Shown: in pieces, positions 23,951 to 31,048 of the stretch
Numbering within the stretch: the first letter of the stretch is position 1
Layout of the letters: every line of letters begins with the position of its first letter
Assembly (NCBI GenBank): GCA_007375645.1
Contig: VMER01000003.1
Coordinates: 62,001 to 126,000 of the forward strand
DNA from: Parcubacteria group bacterium LiPW_15
GTDB taxonomy: Bacteria; Patescibacteria; Paceibacteria; UBA6257; 2-01-FULL-56-20
DNA length: 64,000 bases
Reading direction: 5' to 3'
Program-made: the position numbers and the translations under genes
The notes under the pieces: model-generated
Seen by the model: only the letters and a program-made list of their open reading frames with translations
The model's database searches: none
What the model was told of the DNA's origin: nothing

Positions 23951-24021
23951 ATACGGGAAGTTTGACTGAATTCGTATCTGTTTTCAAGGATTGGCCGCCG
24001 GGTATATGCTAAAATCTTATT

Positions 24022-24879
24022 GTGAATTCCTTCTTCCCTTTTATTGCGGCGGTGTTGCAATCGGCGTCATACACGCTCGACAAAACAATACTCTCCGTCA
24101 AAAAGGTTTCTTTTAAAACCTACCTGGGAGTCAGCTTCCCACTTCTTTTTATCGCGGACCTTATTATCTTCACCCTTTTCGGATTGAAAATAACTCCCGA
24201 GCTTTTCGCCGGAAACTTGGGCTGGCTCATGGGCGCGTCCATAATCCTCGCCATCGGCTCAAATTTTATTTTCTACTTCGCCCTGGAGGAGGACACTCTC
24301 GGCGAAATTGAAACCTTCTCTCTTCTCGCCCCGATACCAACGATTATTTTTTCTAGTCTGGTTTTCCCGGACGAAAGAAATACGACTATCATCGTCCTCG
24401 CGCTCATCGCTTCCTTTGCGGTCGCGCTCACCCACGTGGAAAACTACCGGCTAAATATTAAAAAGAGGACGCTCATCATGCTCGGATGGTTTTTCTTGGC
24501 CATCCCGTTTAGCGCGGGAATCTCCAAAGTCCTTTTGGAAGTTTGGAACCCTATCACCTTGGAACTCGTGAAGGACGGAATTATGGCCGCAGTCTTGGGC
24601 GGAATATTTTTTAAAGAGGCAAAAAAGGTCAGTAAGGAGAGCTTCCCGCTTTTTTTGGCGACCAACGGCATAAGCGCGATAGCCTGGATACTTTATTTCA
24701 CGAGTTTCCAAAAGTTCGGAATCGTTTATACCGCGCTTCTTTTTTCCATCCAGCCCTCCCTAACCTATTTGTCCTCAGTGATATTCCTCAAAGAAAAATT
24801 GCGCTTAAAAAGAGTTGCCGCTTTCGCAGTGGTTCTTGCCGCCGCAGTTGCGGCGCAGATCTTAAAACCTTTGTATTAA
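24022..24879 (+). CDS. EamA/DMT-superfamily transporter
   Basis: Integral membrane permease of 285 aa with about ten hydrophobic segments in two EamA-type repeats; the second repeat ends with the typical PSLTYLSSVIFLKEKLRLKRVAAFAVVLAAAVAA. The substrate is unknown (drug/metabolite family). The start is GTG; an extended -10 (TGCTAAAAT) ends exactly 6 nt before it, so the mRNA is predicted leaderless. It is transcribed divergently from tRNA-Leu. Confidence 0.85.
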   Translation: MNSFFPFIAAVLQSASYTLDKTILSVKKVSFKTYLGVSFPLLFIADLIIFTLFGLKITPELFAGNLGWLMGASIILAIGSNFIFYFALEEDTLGEIETFSLLAPIPTIIFSSLVFPDERNTTIIVLALIASFAVALTHVENYRLNIKKRTLIMLGWFFLAIPFSAGISKVLLEVWNPITLELVKDGIMAAVLGGIFFKEAKKVSKESFPLFLATNGISAIAWILYFTSFQKFGIVYTALLFSIQPSLTYLSSVIFLKEKLRLKRVAAFAVVLAAAVAAQILKPLY

Positions 24880-24894
24880 ATTTTTTCGCTAAAA

Positions 24895-24915
24895 AGGCCC
24901 CTCCGCAGAGAGGCC
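24895..24915 (-). terminator. Terminator of the orphan at 24925
   Basis: Minus-strand AGGCCTCTC-TGCG-GAGGGGCCT followed by TTTTAG. Confidence 0.8.
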
Positions 24916-24924
24916 TGGCAAGAT

Positions 24925-25266
24925 TCATTTCTCGATTGGCAGGAGTTTATGGCAGGCCTGTCCGCCATCAGCCGGCAGGTACTCTTTGCCGCAGGGGCAC
25001 TTCCTGGGCAGGATGCCCATATCGTCGGCTACGTGATCCCGCCATTCCTTTTCGGCGTAGTCCGCGCCATCCCAATATCCCCGACTCTTCCAACCACAGG
25101 AACATTCCATCTGATCGTTCATGCCATCGGAAGTCATTGTCGGGACGTGCTCCGGCGCAGCGGCAGCGTTAATTGCATTCCATGCCTGGCGGTACTTTTC
25201 TCCGTTGGAGTAAGGGATATTCTTGAGAAACTGCTCCAGCGCCTCTCGAAATTCCTTGACGTTCAT
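24925..25266 (-). CDS. Orphan protein with cysteine pairs, 113 aa
   Basis: TCTGGAGGTGCGCTGAA precedes the ATG. The N-terminus is helical (MNVKEFREALEQFLKNI). The C-terminal half has MECSCGWKSRGYWDG and RKCPCGKEYLPADGGQACHK, giving at least four cysteines spaced like a zinc-binding element. Soluble. GC-rich orphan class, own terminator; a TTTACT/TATCAC promoter lies about 40-70 bases upstream. No family recognised. Confidence 0.7.
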   Translation of the reverse strand: MNVKEFREALEQFLKNIPYSNGEKYRQAWNAINAAAAPEHVPTMTSDGMNDQMECSCGWKSRGYWDGADYAEKEWRDHVADDMGILPRKCPCGKEYLPADGGQACHKLLPIEK

Positions 25267-25382
25267 TTCAGCGCACCTCCAGATTGCTTCTGAGCTAAGC
25301 TAGTGATAACACGCTCGAATAATCAAGTAAAGCCTACTCGAAGAAAGTGCCCCAGGAGAAATCCGGGTATGGACCCTCCAAA

Positions 25383-25410
25383 TTGCCGAGTTTAAAAAAT
25401 CTGCTATATT
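25383..25410 (+). promoter_or_regulatory. Promoter of the atypical tRNA-Cys-like gene
   Basis: TTGCCG, 16-nt spacer, TATATT with TGC before it (extended -10); the transcript would begin at the base of the tRNA-like acceptor stem. Confidence 0.7.
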
Positions 25411-25416
25411 AAAAGC

Positions 25417-25493
25417 GGCGTGGTGCTGAAGTGCAACAGCGTGGGCCCGCAAACCCACGATCCGCGTGGGGTTAAATGCCCCCGTCCACGCCT
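25417..25493 (+). tRNA. Atypical tRNA-Cys-like gene (GCA) with aberrant arms
   Basis: Perfect acceptor GGCGTGG/CCACGCC, discriminator T and an encoded CCA (25494-25496). The D-arm is CTG/CAG or GCTG/CAGC with loop AAGTGCAA (no GG pair). The anticodon arm is CGTGGG/CCCACG with an eight-base loop CCCGCAAA, containing GCA but no U33. The T-arm is GGGG/CCCC plus a bulged T and extra pairs, with loop TTAAATG instead of TTCRA. It has its own promoter and terminator. U73 and GCA point to cysteine; it could also be a tRNA mimic or decayed gene. A normal tRNA-Cys lies 290 bases away. Confidence 0.55.
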
Positions 25494-25510
25494 CCAATTT
25501 AAAAAACAAA

Positions 25511-25533
25511 ACACCCTCGTTCGGGTGTTTTTC
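25511..25533 (+). terminator. Terminator of the atypical tRNA
   Basis: ACACCC-TCGTTC-GGGTGT followed by TTTTTC. Confidence 0.8.
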
Positions 25534-25534
25534 G

Positions 25535-25790
25535 TTTGAGGCCCGGGGAGGAGGCAGGGGCGAAGCCCCTGCACTTCCTCTATGTTTTGCTTCGCAAAAA
25601 CAGATTATTGAAGGTCGGGATCTCACGCGCTCTCCGCCAGTTGGCGGATTGCTTTTCCGAACCCACGGTTCTGAATAATCTCCTCCTCGGGGAACCGAGC
25701 GCGGTTCCCCGACCCCCCTCCGCTGTTCGATTCCACGCAGCAAAAAGAAAAACTCCCGACAAATGGGAGCTTTTCTTTTTGAGGCCCGGG
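25535..25790. repeat. 13-bp direct repeats of the tRNA-Cys 3' end bracketing a hairpin-rich stretch
   Basis: TTTGAGGCCCGGG occurs at 25535-25547 and again at 25778-25790, where it is the 3' end of tRNA-Cys. The roughly 230 bases between hold several perfect hairpins (GCAGGGG/CCCCTGC, GGGGAACCG/CGGTTCCCC, CCGCCA/TGGCGG) and the tRNA-Cys terminator (AGCTCCC...GGGAGTTTTT, minus), but no credible gene. Confidence 0.5.
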
Positions 25791-25853
25791 TGGGAATCGA
25801 ACCCGCGTATAATTCTTTTGCAGAGAATCGCCTTACCACTTGGCTACCGGGCC
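25782..25853 (-). tRNA. tRNA-Cys(GCA), canonical
   Basis: Acceptor GGCCCGG/CCGGGCC, discriminator T (U73 identity element for cysteine), D-arm GCC/GGC with AAGTGGTAA, anticodon loop CTGCAAA in ATTCT/AGAAT, T-loop TTCGATT. CCA is not encoded. Confidence 0.95.
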
Positions 25854-25910
25854 AGCCTCAACTTTCTTAGATAGTTTAAGCCATTTGGCTTGTTTTTCAA
25901 ACAAAAGAAA

Positions 25911-25932
25911 AGCGGCTCAGGGTTGAGCCGCC
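25911..25932 (-). terminator. Terminator of the frameshifted orphan at 25945
   Basis: Minus-strand GGCGGCTCA-ACC-CTGAGCCGCT followed by TTTCTTTTG. It lies just past the stop codon of the shifted frame, which supports the frameshift reading. Confidence 0.75.
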
Positions 25933-25944
25933 ACGCCTCAGTCG

Positions 25945-26197
25945 TCAGTCGAAATGGAGTGCCCTGAATTCGTTGAGCTGGGCATCCAGGTCCAAGGACA
26001 TGGAGTACACCTCCCATCACCCGCTGCATGTTCTTGCCGTCATATTCCGCATATACCTTGCGGACATCCTTCCCCGGCAGGACCGACACGGGATAGTCTT
26101 CATGATCGAAGGTGTCGCAGACCACAATCAGATGAGTCGCGCCATCCTTCTTCGCCTGATTAAGCCATCTCGCGATTGTCGTCTTGGTGGTCGCCAT
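25945..26197 (-). pseudogene. Orphan gene with a one-base frameshift, about 84 aa if restored
   Basis: AAGGAGGTGGGCC precedes the ATG. The frame reads MATTKTTIARWLNQAKKDGATHLIVVCDTFDHEDYPVS and on to KNMQRVM. At the GGG of 26013-26015 the natural continuation EVYSMSLDLDAQLNEF and an early stop before the terminator are in the next frame. Without a shift the reading runs through its own terminator and into tRNA-Cys, which is implausible. One extra G would explain it: a real mutation, a sequencing error or, less likely, recoding. Function unknown. Confidence 0.6.
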
Positions 26198-26227
26198 GGC
26201 CCACCTCCTTTTTGCCTTGCTACCCGC

Positions 26228-26256
26228 ACCATAACGAATAACTTTCTATCTGTCAA
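26228..26256 (-). promoter_or_regulatory. Promoter of the orphan at 25945
   Basis: Minus-strand TTGACA, 17-nt spacer, TATGGT. Confidence 0.75.
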
Positions 26257-26282
26257 ATTCTTTCACAACCCTGCCGTAGCTT

Positions 26283-26588
26283 CTAATTTTCTAACTGGGG
26301 ATCGTCCCCGCGAACCAGACCAAATTCCAGGCGAGGCATAGGTTTAATGTTGATGGCGCGCAAAAGTTTGAACTGCAGGCGCCGGCGCTCTTCCTGGAGC
26401 ATATCAAAAACTTCTTTGGCTTTTACTTCCGGGATAACGCTCACTTTAACTTTTGCCGTTTCAAGTTTTTCGGAGACCTCCACGGAAACAATGGTCACGA
26501 ACGCGCCGAACTCCATATCGCGCATAAATATCTTCCCGAGCTCTTCGCGGATAAGTTCACCAACTCTTAATTTTCTGAAAGTCTTCAT
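26283..26588 (-). CDS. rbfA: Ribosome-binding factor A
   Basis: Helps mature the 30S subunit and 16S rRNA 5' end. The 101-aa protein has the family opening FRKLRVGELIREELGKIF, the KH-like beta strands FVTIVSVEVSEKLETAKVKVSV and the helix EVFDMLQEERRRLQFKLLRAINIKPMPRLEF. It lies downstream of infB, the classic neighbour. The sequence GGGTGAGGG in front of the ATG is one arm of an 18-bp inverted repeat whose other arm follows the infB stop. Confidence 0.92.
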   Translation of the reverse strand: MKTFRKLRVGELIREELGKIFMRDMEFGAFVTIVSVEVSEKLETAKVKVSVIPEVKAKEVFDMLQEERRRLQFKLLRAINIKPMPRLEFGLVRGDDPQLEN

Positions 26589-26715
26589 CCCTCACCCTTG
26601 AAAGACTTTTTTATTCGACGATATAGATTTGAACATGTTGCTCGATATTAGATTATGATTATGAAATGATTATAGAAAATAATTCTTATACAAGTCGGTC
26701 TTTCAGGGGTGAGGG
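26589..26715 (-). promoter_or_regulatory. Long inverted repeat between infB stop and rbfA start
   Basis: On the minus strand CCCTCACCCCTGAAAGAC (26715-26698) pairs with GTCTTTCAAGGGTGAGGG (26606-26589), 17 of 18 pairs, with an AT-rich loop of 91 nt. The 3' arm ends at the rbfA ATG and contains its only ribosome-binding site, so the stem would mask rbfA translation. A TATAAT in the loop could also give a separate rbfA transcript. Confidence 0.6.
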
Positions 26716-26716
26716 A

Positions 26717-28168
26717 TTAGACTTCCTTCTTTTCTCTTATCAAAAGATGGTCGCCGACAAGCACTGCTATTGCGGAACTCATCAGCACTCCTCCTTCCTG
26801 GCCTTCGGGGATAGAGACCGCGTCTTGTTTCTTGGTCTGTAAATTGTTCACGCGTCCTTCGCCGACTTTCTTGCCTTCGCGCTGGATCTCCAGCTGCGTT
26901 TTATTTTTAAAAATTCCGGAAATAACTTTTCCGCCCACCAGTTGCTTTTCTAATTTTATTTGATTGAAAACGGCTAGGACTTCCAAGTCTCCAATTATCT
27001 TTCCGGCCGCGGTTTCTTTCGATAGATCCTCCACCGCTTTTACGAGCTCATAGATAATTTCCGAAGAAAGGATCCTGGTCTCGCGCGCCTCCGCCAGATT
27101 CTTTGCGGCTCTGTCTAATTTTGTTTTATAAGCGACAATCGCCGCGTGAGAAGAGATCGCCATCTTCAAGTCTCCCTCGCCCACTTCGCCGACTCCCTGG
27201 TCTACAATTTTTACCGGCTTGTGAAGCGGCAAAGCTTTTAAAATTTCCGCGATAGCTTCAAGAGAACCGGCATCCGACGCCTTCAGAAGCAACGGGAGCG
27301 AACCATCCTCGGGTTCAACCGCATTTATGGCTTTTTGGGCCGGACCAGTTTTTTTATAGTTCGAGGCGGCCTCCTCTCCGGAGAATAGATCTTCGCCGAT
27401 CATCGGACTCTCTTCAAAACCGATTATCACCACGGGCGCGCCGGGCATTACTTCGTTCACCGTTTTTCCGGCGAAGTCTTCCATTATCTTTGCTTTTCCT
27501 TTGGCGGAAGCGGTCGCAATCTCATCCCCGTGGCGCAAAACTCCATCGCGAATTATCGCGGTTACTTCTATCCCTCGATTTTTATTCAATTTACTTTCTA
27601 AAATAAATCCTCTGGCTGGAGCGGAATAATCGGCTTTGATCTCCGCGACTTCGGCGGCAAGCAAGATCAAATCCAAAAGTTTGTCCACATTTTCTCCGGT
27701 CTTCGCGGAAATCGGCTCAAAGCTGACATCGCCGCCGTAGCCCTCGAGGTAAACGCCCGCGGCCATCAGATCGTTTTTGGTTTTCTCGATATCCGCGCCC
27801 GGCTTATCGATTTTGTTTATTGCCACCACAAAAGGAGTCTTGGTGTCGGCCAAAGTTTTAATAACTTCTTTGGTTTGCGGTTTCACGCCCTCTTCGGCGG
27901 CAACCACAAGAATGGCAAGGTCGGCGGCGTTGGCTCCGCGCTCGCGCATCTTTGAAAATGCTTCGTGTCCGGGAGTGTCTATAAACGTTATAAGTTTTCC
28001 GTTATGAGTTACCTCGTATGCTCCCACAGCCTGAGTGATTCCCCCGGCTTCGCGGGACGCGACAACAGTCTTTCGGATGCAGTCCAAAAGAGTGGTCTTT
28101 CCGTGATCCACGTGCCCCATTACTGCCACTATCGGCTGCCTAGGTTTTATATCGTTGTTTTCAGCCAT
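26717..28168 (-). CDS. infB: Translation initiation factor IF-2 (short form)
   Basis: GTPase that brings initiator tRNA to the 30S subunit. G1 GHVDHGKTTLLDCIRKT, G3 DTPGHEAFSKMRERGANAADLAILVV, G4 NKIDKPGAD and G5 ISAKTGE are intact, followed by domains II-IV (AGSLEAIAEIL; IIGDLEVLAVF; GGKVISGIFKN). The protein is about 483 aa from MAENNDIKPRQPIVAVMG. The long N-terminal domains of E. coli IF-2 are missing, as in many reduced genomes. GGGAG precedes the chosen ATG. Confidence 0.95.
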   Translation of the reverse strand: MAENNDIKPRQPIVAVMGHVDHGKTTLLDCIRKTVVASREAGGITQAVGAYEVTHNGKLITFIDTPGHEAFSKMRERGANAADLAILVVAAEEGVKPQTKEVIKTLADTKTPFVVAINKIDKPGADIEKTKNDLMAAGVYLEGYGGDVSFEPISAKTGENVDKLLDLILLAAEVAEIKADYSAPARGFILESKLNKNRGIEVTAIIRDGVLRHGDEIATASAKGKAKIMEDFAGKTVNEVMPGAPVVIIGFEESPMIGEDLFSGEEAASNYKKTGPAQKAINAVEPEDGSLPLLLKASDAGSLEAIAEILKALPLHKPVKIVDQGVGEVGEGDLKMAISSHAAIVAYKTKLDRAAKNLAEARETRILSSEIIYELVKAVEDLSKETAAGKIIGDLEVLAVFNQIKLEKQLVGGKVISGIFKNKTQLEIQREGKKVGEGRVNNLQTKKQDAVSIPEGQEGGVLMSSAIAVLVGDHLLIREKKEV

Positions 28169-28218
28169 TTGCTCCCGAAGAATACCAAAAAGCATTGAAA
28201 ATAACAACTTTTCGTGCA

Positions 28219-28241
28219 AAAAAAGCGGCCCTGAGGCCGCC
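28219..28241 (-). terminator. Terminator of the orphan at 28246
   Basis: Minus-strand GGCGGCCTCAGGGCCGC hairpin followed by eight T residues. Confidence 0.8.
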
Positions 28242-28245
28242 TGCT

Positions 28246-28659
28246 CTATTTAGATAACTTCTTCTCGATAGCGTTCAGACGACGCACCGCGGACGCTTCG
28301 AATTCTGCCGCCAGCTTCTTGATCTCTTTACGAATCGCGCTCTTCATCTTTCTGTTACGAAAGTTGGAGGCAAGCTTTCCAAATGTGAACTGGCCCCAGA
28401 ACCTGGCATCCAGATAGTCTTCCAAAGTGTGAATCCACTTCCGGTTAGTAATCCAAAAGTCGCACGCATTCGGTCCATGTTTCTCGTCGCTGAACTCGAA
28501 CTTGGAGTGGCCGCTGGCTTGCACCCTCACGACGCCCTTCTCATTCGTAATAACGACTCGCTCCAGCCCCAAGGCAGAACCGGTAGCTATGATGAGACAT
28601 TTGTCGGCGGGGAGCTCGAATTCAGCTTCGGTTACGAGCTTAGTCTTCAACTTCTTCAA
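28246..28659 (-). CDS. Orphan basic protein, 137 aa, TTG start
   Basis: GGGAGGTGCACC is followed directly by TTG-AAG-AAG, so TTG is taken as the start; earlier in-frame codons overlap the promoter. The protein has a beta-rich first half (EAEFELPADKCLIIATGSALGLERVVITNEKGVVRVQ) and a basic helical end (FRNRKMKSAIRKEIKKLAAEFEASAVRRLN). Soluble. GC-rich orphan class. Function unknown. Confidence 0.65.
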   Translation of the reverse strand: MKKLKTKLVTEAEFELPADKCLIIATGSALGLERVVITNEKGVVRVQASGHSKFEFSDEKHGPNACDFWITNRKWIHTLEDYLDARFWGQFTFGKLASNFRNRKMKSAIRKEIKKLAAEFEASAVRRLNAIEKKLSK

Positions 28660-28699
28660 GGTGCACCTCCCAGATCTCTGCGCTCGCTCAACTGGCGTC

Positions 28700-28728
28700 A
28701 ATATAGCAAAGCCGAAATGGACCGACAA
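28700..28728 (-). promoter_or_regulatory. Promoter of the orphan at 28246
   Basis: Minus-strand TTGTCG, 17-nt spacer, TATATT. Confidence 0.7.
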
Positions 28729-28796
28729 GTATTGTCCAAACTATTTTTTTAAACGCATTCCGAAGTCGCACATTTGGCACCAACTTTTTAGATAAA

Positions 28797-28831
28797 AAAC
28801 CGCCGCTCCCTTTTGGGATGACGGCGGTTTT
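28797..28831 (-). terminator. Terminator of the DUF5667 gene
   Basis: Minus-strand AACCGCCG...CGGCGGTT hairpin (inner CATCCC/GGGAG) followed by TTTTTTAT. Confidence 0.8.
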
Positions 28832-28852
28832 CTTTCGGCGAAAACGGCGGGT

Positions 28853-29743
28853 TTATAGATCTATATCTACATTAACCCCTCCGCGGATCTCTCCGTTCCT
28901 CCCGCGATCCTCACTTTTCGTGGAGGTCGCATCGTCATCATCGTCATCTCCAGAAAGATCATCATTGCCTATCTTAAGGTCAATTCTGATCTCACTTGAA
29001 AACCTCGCCTCCTGAGCGGCGCGCAACGCATCCTGGGCTAGATCAAAAGCGGCGCTGTAATCGGCGGCGGAGAATTTTACCTGCGCATCCGCAAGCAATT
29101 TTTCCGCGACCGAGATCTTCGCCTGCGCTTCGGCTTTGGTCGTAGTGCTTACACCTTGTTTGTCCAAAAATGCCTTGACCGAAGCGATAACATTAGAGGC
29201 CGCGTTAATTTTCCCTTCGGCGGAATTTTTTCCGCCTTCTGAATCTGCCTCTTCGCTTTTCTCATCGTCTTCGGCATCCACCCTTAATCTGGCGGCGTCC
29301 CGCACTTCCGAGTCAACATCGATCTTTTTACCTCCGTCTTTAATGCGGGCAAGGACTTCGCTTCGAACCCTCAATTTCGCTTCCAATTCTCCCGCTAAAG
29401 CAGCTGCCACTTTCGCATTGCCGCCATCTTTTATTTTCTCTATTCTGGCTTCTGCGGAATCGGCATGGACTTTAAAAGCTGTTCCAAGCTTGGTTTCCCA
29501 GTCCGTGCCCAGCCTGCTTTCCAACGCCAGCTTCGCAGCTTCATCCAGGCGAACCCCGGCGAGATTCGAATCCCACGCGGCCCTGGCTTCGTCCGAAAAT
29601 TTGAACGCCCCCGCGACTTTTTCGTTTATCCCGACTTTGACCGGATAGAGCGCGTCTCCCGGCAGAGAACCCTGTGCGGCGATGGAAGCTCCTCCACCTC
29701 CGCCCAAGATGACTATCAACGCTATTAATGCGCCTATTGGCAT
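28853..29743 (-). CDS. DUF5667-type exported protein, 296 aa
   Basis: An N-terminal hydrophobic anchor (IGALIALIVILGGGGGASIAA) is followed by GSLPGDALYPVKVGINEKVAGAF, the signature opening of DUF5667 proteins common in Patescibacteria. The rest is long alanine/lysine/glutamate helices, probably coiled coil (about residues 70-250). An acidic low-complexity segment GDDDDDDATSTKSEDRGRN precedes the end. Presumed cell-surface or periplasm-like location; function unknown. Confidence 0.82.
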   Translation of the reverse strand: MPIGALIALIVILGGGGGASIAAQGSLPGDALYPVKVGINEKVAGAFKFSDEARAAWDSNLAGVRLDEAAKLALESRLGTDWETKLGTAFKVHADSAEARIEKIKDGGNAKVAAALAGELEAKLRVRSEVLARIKDGGKKIDVDSEVRDAARLRVDAEDDEKSEEADSEGGKNSAEGKINAASNVIASVKAFLDKQGVSTTTKAEAQAKISVAEKLLADAQVKFSAADYSAAFDLAQDALRAAQEARFSSEIRIDLKIGNDDLSGDDDDDDATSTKSEDRGRNGEIRGGVNVDIDL

Positions 29744-29880
29744 GTTTTTTATTATTTTTGGTTTATATGGGGACCCTTTACATAAGTATAGACGAATGGG
29801 TTTGAAATCTATTACAAATTCTGTTCGGACGTTTACACGATAAAATATCGAGACGCGCGGCCATTTGGTATAATAGAGAC

Positions 29881-30885
29881 ATGGTAGAGTCGGATAAGGA
29901 AAAGAGGATAAGATTTCCGAGCGGAACTCAGGCGATATTCATCGACAAATGTCTTGAGGTATTAAATATCACAACGGCACGATTCGCCGAAATGACAGGC
30001 GTAAACCCTCGAACCGCAGCGGACTGGCGAAGAGGTAAATTTTTAATGTCAGCATATGCTGCAAAACTGATTAGCCTGAAAAGTGCAATTTCTATTCCGC
30101 CTGGCGCAAAGTCGGAATTGCGCTACTGGTATGTAAATAAGGGCGCAAAGATGGGCGGGAAGGCAACATATAAAAAATACAGTCAGGTTGGCGGTAGCGC
30201 AGAAAACCGCAAAAAGCTTTGGCGGGAGTGGTGGGAAAAAGAAGGTAGGCTCAAAAGCAATCCTTTGTTTGCGCCCAAGCCGATTTACGAACCGAAAGCT
30301 AGCTCAACCCTTGCCGAATTTGTGGGCATTATGATGGGTGATGGATCCATAACCAAATCACAAATAACGATAACCCTGCACCACACAGACGATCTGGCAT
30401 ATAGTAAATTCGTAACAAAACTGATTCAAAGACTGTTTCATGTGCAGCCTAGTGTCTATCACTCAGAAAAGAGTTCGGTCAACGACATAGTGGTTTCGCG
30501 AGTAGTATTGGTAAAATATTTAAATTCTCTTGGACTGCCGATTGGTAATAAAGTAAAGCAGCGATTCGATATTCCAAACTGGATTAAGACCAATAAAAAA
30601 TTTTCTGTGGCATGCGTACGAGGACTCATCGACACCGATGGCTCCGTTTTTAATCATCGATATTGGGTTCGAGGAAAAAGGTATTCCTATAAAAAATTGG
30701 ACTTTGCCAGCGCATCACACCCACTGCTACACTCCGTATTCTTAATTATGAGAGATAACGGCCTAAACCCACGAATAACAAAAGATGGAAGAAAAATACG
30801 GTTGGAGAGAGTTGAGGACGTAGAAAAGTATTTCAAAACGTTCAAGCCAAGCAACGAAAAACATTTGAAAAGATACCAAAATTGA
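29881..30885 (+). CDS. LAGLIDADG homing-endonuclease-like protein with N-terminal HTH, 334 aa
   Basis: Two LAGLIDADG helices are visible: STLAEFVGIMMGDGSI (about residue 140) and VACVRGLIDTDGSVF (about residue 245), each with the metal-binding Asp, so it may act as a single-chain two-site endonuclease. The first 60 residues form a HTH-like domain (DKCLEVLNITTARFAEMTGVNPRTAADWRRGK). It is free-standing, not inside an intron or intein, and ends 20 bases before tRNA-Ser. TATAAT ends 6 nt before the ATG (leaderless). AT-richer than the orphans. Confidence 0.85.
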   Translation: MVESDKEKRIRFPSGTQAIFIDKCLEVLNITTARFAEMTGVNPRTAADWRRGKFLMSAYAAKLISLKSAISIPPGAKSELRYWYVNKGAKMGGKATYKKYSQVGGSAENRKKLWREWWEKEGRLKSNPLFAPKPIYEPKASSTLAEFVGIMMGDGSITKSQITITLHHTDDLAYSKFVTKLIQRLFHVQPSVYHSEKSSVNDIVVSRVVLVKYLNSLGLPIGNKVKQRFDIPNWIKTNKKFSVACVRGLIDTDGSVFNHRYWVRGKRYSYKKLDFASASHPLLHSVFLIMRDNGLNPRITKDGRKIRLERVEDVEKYFKTFKPSNEKHLKRYQN

Positions 30886-30905
30886 GTTAAGGTTTATCTG
30901 CAAAA

Positions 30906-30991
30906 GGAGGGGTCGGATAATGGTTATTCCAACGGTTTGCTAAACCGTGCTGCGTAACAGCGGCCTGTGGGTTCGAGTCCCACCCCCTCCG
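30906..30991 (+). tRNA. tRNA-Ser(GCU)
   Basis: Acceptor GGAGGGG/CCCCTCC, anticodon loop TTGCTAA in ACGGT/ACCGT, class II variable arm GCTGCGTAACAGC, T-loop TTCGAGT, discriminator G. CCA is encoded at 30992-30994, unlike the two canonical tRNAs on the other strand. Confidence 0.95.
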
Positions 30992-31048
30992 CCAGATTAC
31001 CAAGTTTGAACTCAAGTAAAATAAGGCTTATTTTGCTAAAATAGAAAT

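Noticed and set aside
23310..23987. Longer version of the YHGT gene starting inside or before tRNA-Leu
   Set aside because: The extra N-terminus is a translation of the tRNA gene; the ATG just after the tRNA gives a sensible protein.
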